A DNA stretch of 64,000 nucleotides from an uncultured Prevotellamassilia sp. Its GTDB lineage: Bacteria; Bacteroidota; Bacteroidia; Bacteroidales; Bacteroidaceae. The position numbers were made by a program, and so were the translations under genes. The notes under the pieces are model-generated. The model was not told where the DNA came from. It saw nothing but the letters and a program-made list of their open reading frames with translations, and ran no database searches. The DNA lies in contig CAKQOG010000004.1 of assembly GCA_934255485.1 (NCBI GenBank), positions 31,983 through 95,982 on the forward strand, given 5' to 3'. Within the stretch, counting starts at the first letter, position 1, and every line of letters begins with the position of its first letter. This document shows, piece after piece, positions 61,040 through 64,000 of this stretch.

Positions 61040-62530
61040 ATGAGAAAATTAGCTTTAGCTTTAGCTATAGGTGCCATAACACTTTCATCATGCGATGATA
61101 GCACCTCAATCATCGGACAAGACGTAATGCCTAAAGGCGACGACATACGTGCTATTGATACAATATTTAATGTAACAAGTCGTACGATTAAAGTTGATTC
61201 TGTTTTGGCTAACACAAGCACTTGCTATTTGGGCAACATAACAGATCCTGTGATGAAAATTCAAACTACCGCTGGATTTATGGCACAATATCATGTGCAG
61301 CCCGACTTTAAACTACCCAGCACAAGCAAATTAGCTTATGGAATCAAAGCCGACTCGTGCGACCTACGTCTATACATAGACGACTTTTATGGTGACTCAC
61401 TTGCCACAATGAAACTGCGCGTACGCGAACTAAGCAAAAACAATGTTCTTGATGAAGAGAAAAATTATTATTCAAATCTCAACATCAACGACTATATCAA
61501 CAATAACGGCATCGACAAATCGATAGCATATACCGTAAAAGACCTTACACGCCCCAACAGTGAAACCGACGGAAAAACCTATTATAGGCAAATCGTTGTG
61601 AAACTACCCGAAGAGTATGGCACAAAGTTGATGCAAGCCTATTATGACAACAAAGAGAACTTCTCTAATAGCTATAAATTTATCCGTAACGTTTGCCCAG
61701 GTTTCAGTTTTGAATGTACAGGAGGCATGAACTCTATGGTAAAAATGGCCATGATGTCGCTAAACGTCTATTTTAGTTACAACTCTAAGACAGCTGAACA
61801 GAAAGATACCATCATTGGCGGTATGCAAGTTTTTGGTGGCACCGAAGAAGTTTTGCAAACTACACACACAAACAACCGCTTCTCAAATAGTTTATCTGAC
61901 GAGCAAATAGAGAACAACTCTTGCACCTATGTAAAATCGCCTTCAAGCTATTTTACAGAAATAACGCTTCCGGTAGACGAAGTTGTTGATGGCAAATATT
62001 TGAATGGCGAGCATTATAATGATAGCATAAACTTGGCTCAACTCATTATCCGCCGCAAACAAGCAGCTGCCGTAGGTAGTCATAACATTACTTACCCCAG
62101 TCAGCTATTGCTTTTGCGCAAAAGCGAAGTAAATAAATTTTTCACAGACAACAAGCTACCCGATAGTAAAACTTCGTATCTAAGTTCTATAACTACTAAC
62201 GCCAAAAACTACTATAGTTTCACCAATATTGCGTCGCTCATCTCATATCTTAAAACAGAGCGTGACAGCACACTAAAGGTTAATGTGCTTACACCAATCG
62301 AAACACGCAGACAAAAATATGCTGATTATGAGGCTCAACACCCCGATTGGAACAAAATTGTATTAGTACCAGTTGAAGCTAGTTATACAACCGTTACCTC
62401 ATCGTTGGGTACAACAACTTCTATACTCAGAAGTGTAAAAAATCAATTAGGCATATCGGTTGTTGAACTTGAGGGCGGCAAAAACAACCCTCTGAGAATG
62501 CAAGTAATCTATAACAGATATAACCAATAA
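61040..62530 (+). CDS. DUF4270 lipoprotein
   Basis: From the ATG at 61040 it has 496 residues, with a lipoprotein signal (MRKLALALAIGAITLSSC) and Cys18 as lipid site; the 59 codons upstream that are also open do not belong. The start of the mature part (DDSTSIIGQDVMPKGDDI) and the strand-rich body match the DUF4270 family of Bacteroidota outer-membrane lipoproteins. Function unknown. It regularly follows the synthase-like gene, so they may act together. Confidence 0.8.
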   Translation: MRKLALALAIGAITLSSCDDSTSIIGQDVMPKGDDIRAIDTIFNVTSRTIKVDSVLANTSTCYLGNITDPVMKIQTTAGFMAQYHVQPDFKLPSTSKLAYGIKADSCDLRLYIDDFYGDSLATMKLRVRELSKNNVLDEEKNYYSNLNINDYINNNGIDKSIAYTVKDLTRPNSETDGKTYYRQIVVKLPEEYGTKLMQAYYDNKENFSNSYKFIRNVCPGFSFECTGGMNSMVKMAMMSLNVYFSYNSKTAEQKDTIIGGMQVFGGTEEVLQTTHTNNRFSNSLSDEQIENNSCTYVKSPSSYFTEITLPVDEVVDGKYLNGEHYNDSINLAQLIIRRKQAAAVGSHNITYPSQLLLLRKSEVNKFFTDNKLPDSKTSYLSSITTNAKNYYSFTNIASLISYLKTERDSTLKVNVLTPIETRRQKYADYEAQHPDWNKIVLVPVEASYTTVTSSLGTTTSILRSVKNQLGISVVELEGGKNNPLRMQVIYNRYNQ

Positions 62531-62552
62531 ATGCTTAAAACAGAGAAGTAAA

Positions 62553-62589
62553 AGGGTGGTTTTGATAATTTATTTGTCAAAACCACCCT
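62553..62589 (+). terminator. Hairpin 3' of the DUF4270 gene
   Basis: 13-bp inverted repeat agggtggttttga / tcaaaaccaccct, 11-nt loop, 22 nt after the stop, with a short T-rich tail. Confidence 0.65.
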
Positions 62590-62679
62590 CATTAATATTT
62601 CATCATCACTTTGTAAGTTACATATAACTTTACAAATTCTATAGTCTAAACATAGCACTTAAATACATAGTTAGCCACA

Positions 62680-63414
62680 ATGAAAGTAATGCTTTTTGCT
62701 GCAGGGTTAGGCACACGCTTGCGTCCTCTTACAAACACCATGCCCAAAGCTATGGTACCTATAAACAATCGACCTCTCATAGACATTGTGCTAAAGCATC
62801 TTATAGAACAAGGTGCAACAGAGGTAGTAGTGAATGTACACCATTTTGCACAGCAGATCATAGACTACATCAACCATAATCAATGGCCCATCCCTATCAC
62901 CATATCCGATGAAACTCAGGAGCTACTCAACACTGGTGGCGGTCTACGACATGCTGAAACATGCTTCAGCGCTACCGATTCACCCATACTCATACACAAC
63001 GTAGACATCCTGAGTAATGCTGACTTGAGAACTTTTTATATTAATAACCAAGATGCTGATGCAACCTTATTAGTTAGCAATCGTGTCACACAACGCTACT
63101 TACTATTTGACGATAGTATGACGCTAAAAGGATGGACCAACATCGCTACAGGAGAAATAAAAAGCCCCTACCCCAATCTCAATATAAACAACCTTCACAA
63201 ATATGCTTTTTCGGGCATACACCTCTTTTCGCCACGAATGTTCAGACTAATGGACGACAAACCAGAGGCATTTCCCATCATGGACTTTTACCTTGAAATG
63301 TGCTGCAAGGCTAACATCAAAGGCATGGTATGCCCCAACCTTAAGCTCATGGATGTAGGCAAACTTAACACCTTACACGAGGCAGAACACTTCGTTAAAG
63401 AACTTGGATTATAA
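62680..63414 (+). CDS. MurU-like NDP-sugar nucleotidyltransferase
   Basis: A 244-residue nucleotidyltransferase. MLFAAGLGTRLRPLTNTMPK, then PLIDIVLKHLIEQGATEVVV and a metal-binding HNVDILS agree best with MurU, the MurNAc-alpha-1-phosphate uridylyltransferase of peptidoglycan recycling; LLNTGGGLRHA also fits. Other sugar-1-phosphates are possible. In the AmgK/MurU route it acts after AmgK, and an AmgK-like kinase is encoded at 1390-2859. The next gene starts 46 nt later. Confidence 0.78.
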   Translation: MKVMLFAAGLGTRLRPLTNTMPKAMVPINNRPLIDIVLKHLIEQGATEVVVNVHHFAQQIIDYINHNQWPIPITISDETQELLNTGGGLRHAETCFSATDSPILIHNVDILSNADLRTFYINNQDADATLLVSNRVTQRYLLFDDSMTLKGWTNIATGEIKSPYPNLNINNLHKYAFSGIHLFSPRMFRLMDDKPEAFPIMDFYLEMCCKANIKGMVCPNLKLMDVGKLNTLHEAEHFVKELGL

Positions 63415-63460
63415 TTATTTATTAACAACCCTACTTTATAAACAACTATATTTACCAACT

Positions 63461-63850
63461 ATGGGGCGTAACAAATTCTCTGAAAAAGAGATAACAGCTA
63501 TCAGCAAGCTCTTACATCTTAAGAATAAATCAAACAGAGCTAAACAAAAAGAAATACGTCATGAGCTACGTACAAAATATGAGTTCAACATTTCAGACTT
63601 CAATGTGCAAGGACAAGCTTTTGGACCTGAAGAACTTACAGAAGCCATCAAGCGAAAAGCCATCTACATATTAGACGATGCAACTATCGCTAATATGCTC
63701 GAAAAACGTGCACGCGACAAAGCACGCGACATGGCCGCCCAACAAGAACAATCTACCGAGGCAAACGAAAGTTCTGATTGGCAAAAGGCACTAAAAGAAT
63801 GGAATGATTGGGAAAAAGAGCAAGAAAAACAAAAAAATAACAATAAATAA
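63461..63850 (+). CDS. Small charged helical protein of unknown function
   Basis: 129 residues from the ATG at 63461 (MGRNKFSEKE); the frame is open 19 codons further up, overlapping the nucleotidyltransferase end. No named family. It is helical and highly charged, with an N-terminal part (KEITAISKLLHLKNKSNRAKQKEIRHELR) that could bind nucleic acid, and a Glu/Lys/Gln/Asn-rich tail. No signal peptide or membrane segment. Confidence 0.6.
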   Translation: MGRNKFSEKEITAISKLLHLKNKSNRAKQKEIRHELRTKYEFNISDFNVQGQAFGPEELTEAIKRKAIYILDDATIANMLEKRARDKARDMAAQQEQSTEANESSDWQKALKEWNDWEKEQEKQKNNNK

Positions 63851-63869
63851 AAAGAAATTCGGCAAAAAG

Positions 63870-63901
63870 TTTTGCTGCTATCAAAAATAGTAGTACCTTT
63901 G
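63870..63901 (+). promoter_or_regulatory. Promoter of tRNA-Arg
   Basis: TTTG at 63871-63874 and TACCTTTG at 63894-63901 with 19 nt between, 24 nt before the mature tRNA. The best promoter match in the window. Confidence 0.8.
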
Positions 63902-63925
63902 CACACGCAAAACAGAAAGAGACAC

Positions 63926-63999
63926 GGCTCCTTAGCTCAACTGAATAGAGCATTTGACTACGGATCAAAAGGTTATAGGTTTGAATCCTATAGGAGTCA
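63926..63999 (+). tRNA. tRNA-Arg (ACG)
   Basis: A 74-nt cloverleaf. Acceptor GGCTCCT / AGGAGTC (one G-U), D arm AGCTCAACTGAATAGAGC, anticodon stem TTTGA/TCAAA with loop CTACGGA giving ACG (read as ICG), T arm TATAGGTTTGAATCCTATA. It ends one base before the window end; no encoded CCA is visible. Confidence 0.92.
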
Positions 64000-64000
64000 C

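Overview
The window is a chromosomal segment of a Bacteroidota bacterium, most probably Prevotella in the broad sense. Three type IX secretion genes (sprA, porU, porV) are present. A DUF1599 / DoxX-like / tpiA / SPOR / folE block is present. Visible promoters follow the Bacteroidota form (TTTG ... TAnnTTTG), start codons are preceded by A-rich sequence rather than Shine-Dalgarno sites, and the tRNA genes lack an encoded CCA. The genus is an inference from gene content and style.

Layout. 1-2859: end of an ABC exporter and an AmgK-like sugar kinase fused to a RapZ-type C-terminal domain. 3024-6889: a 2-oxoacid:ferredoxin oxidoreductase operon with small companions. 7056-8856: an acyltransferase and small genes. 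8874-13276 (minus): a five-gene set (nucleotidyltransferase, ATP-grasp, CDP-alcohol phosphotransferase, flippase-like membrane protein, HAD) that looks like a lipid or headgroup pathway. 13350-16286 (minus): pdxA, rlmN, a SPOR lipoprotein. 16601-17815: a small envelope operon. 18267-26003 (minus): a Wzy-type polysaccharide export and assembly operon. 26234-33099 (minus): pfkA, an NhaD-like permease, tRNA-Gly, a YeiH-like exporter, prs, a thiE-like gene and a secreted Asn/Arg/Gly-rich protein. 33823-38614: DUF1599, DoxX-like protein fused in frame to tpiA, SPOR, folE, ruvA. 38748-52361: sprA, a degenerate FAH-fold protein, porU, porV, ispF. 53033-55630: initiator tRNA-Met and an EF-G2-type factor. 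56345-58166: a BglI-like restriction-modification cassette. 58300-63850: panC-panD, a glycogen-synthase N-terminal-domain protein, a DUF4270 lipoprotein, a MurU-like nucleotidyltransferase and a small hypothetical. The window ends in tRNA-Arg.

The most unusual signal is non-coding. Three intergenic regions (about 17847-18216, 33304-33667, 55784-56152) carry one directional element of about 370 nt. Its core is five units in an exact 23-nt register, most of them the 16-nt palindrome AAGGATACGTATCCTT or close variants. Flanking motifs sit at the same distances, to the nucleotide, in copies 1 and 3; copy 2 differs by a 10-nt insertion upstream and 12 nt downstream. All three point the same way, and no coding potential explains them.

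Other points to check: an in-frame DoxX-TpiA fusion across an A7 tract; the AmgK-RapZ fusion with a MurU homologue 60 kb away; a FAH-fold protein that has lost all three expected metal ligands; an EF-G paralogue with Ser in place of the catalytic His; and a family of terminator-position hairpins with compensatory stem changes.
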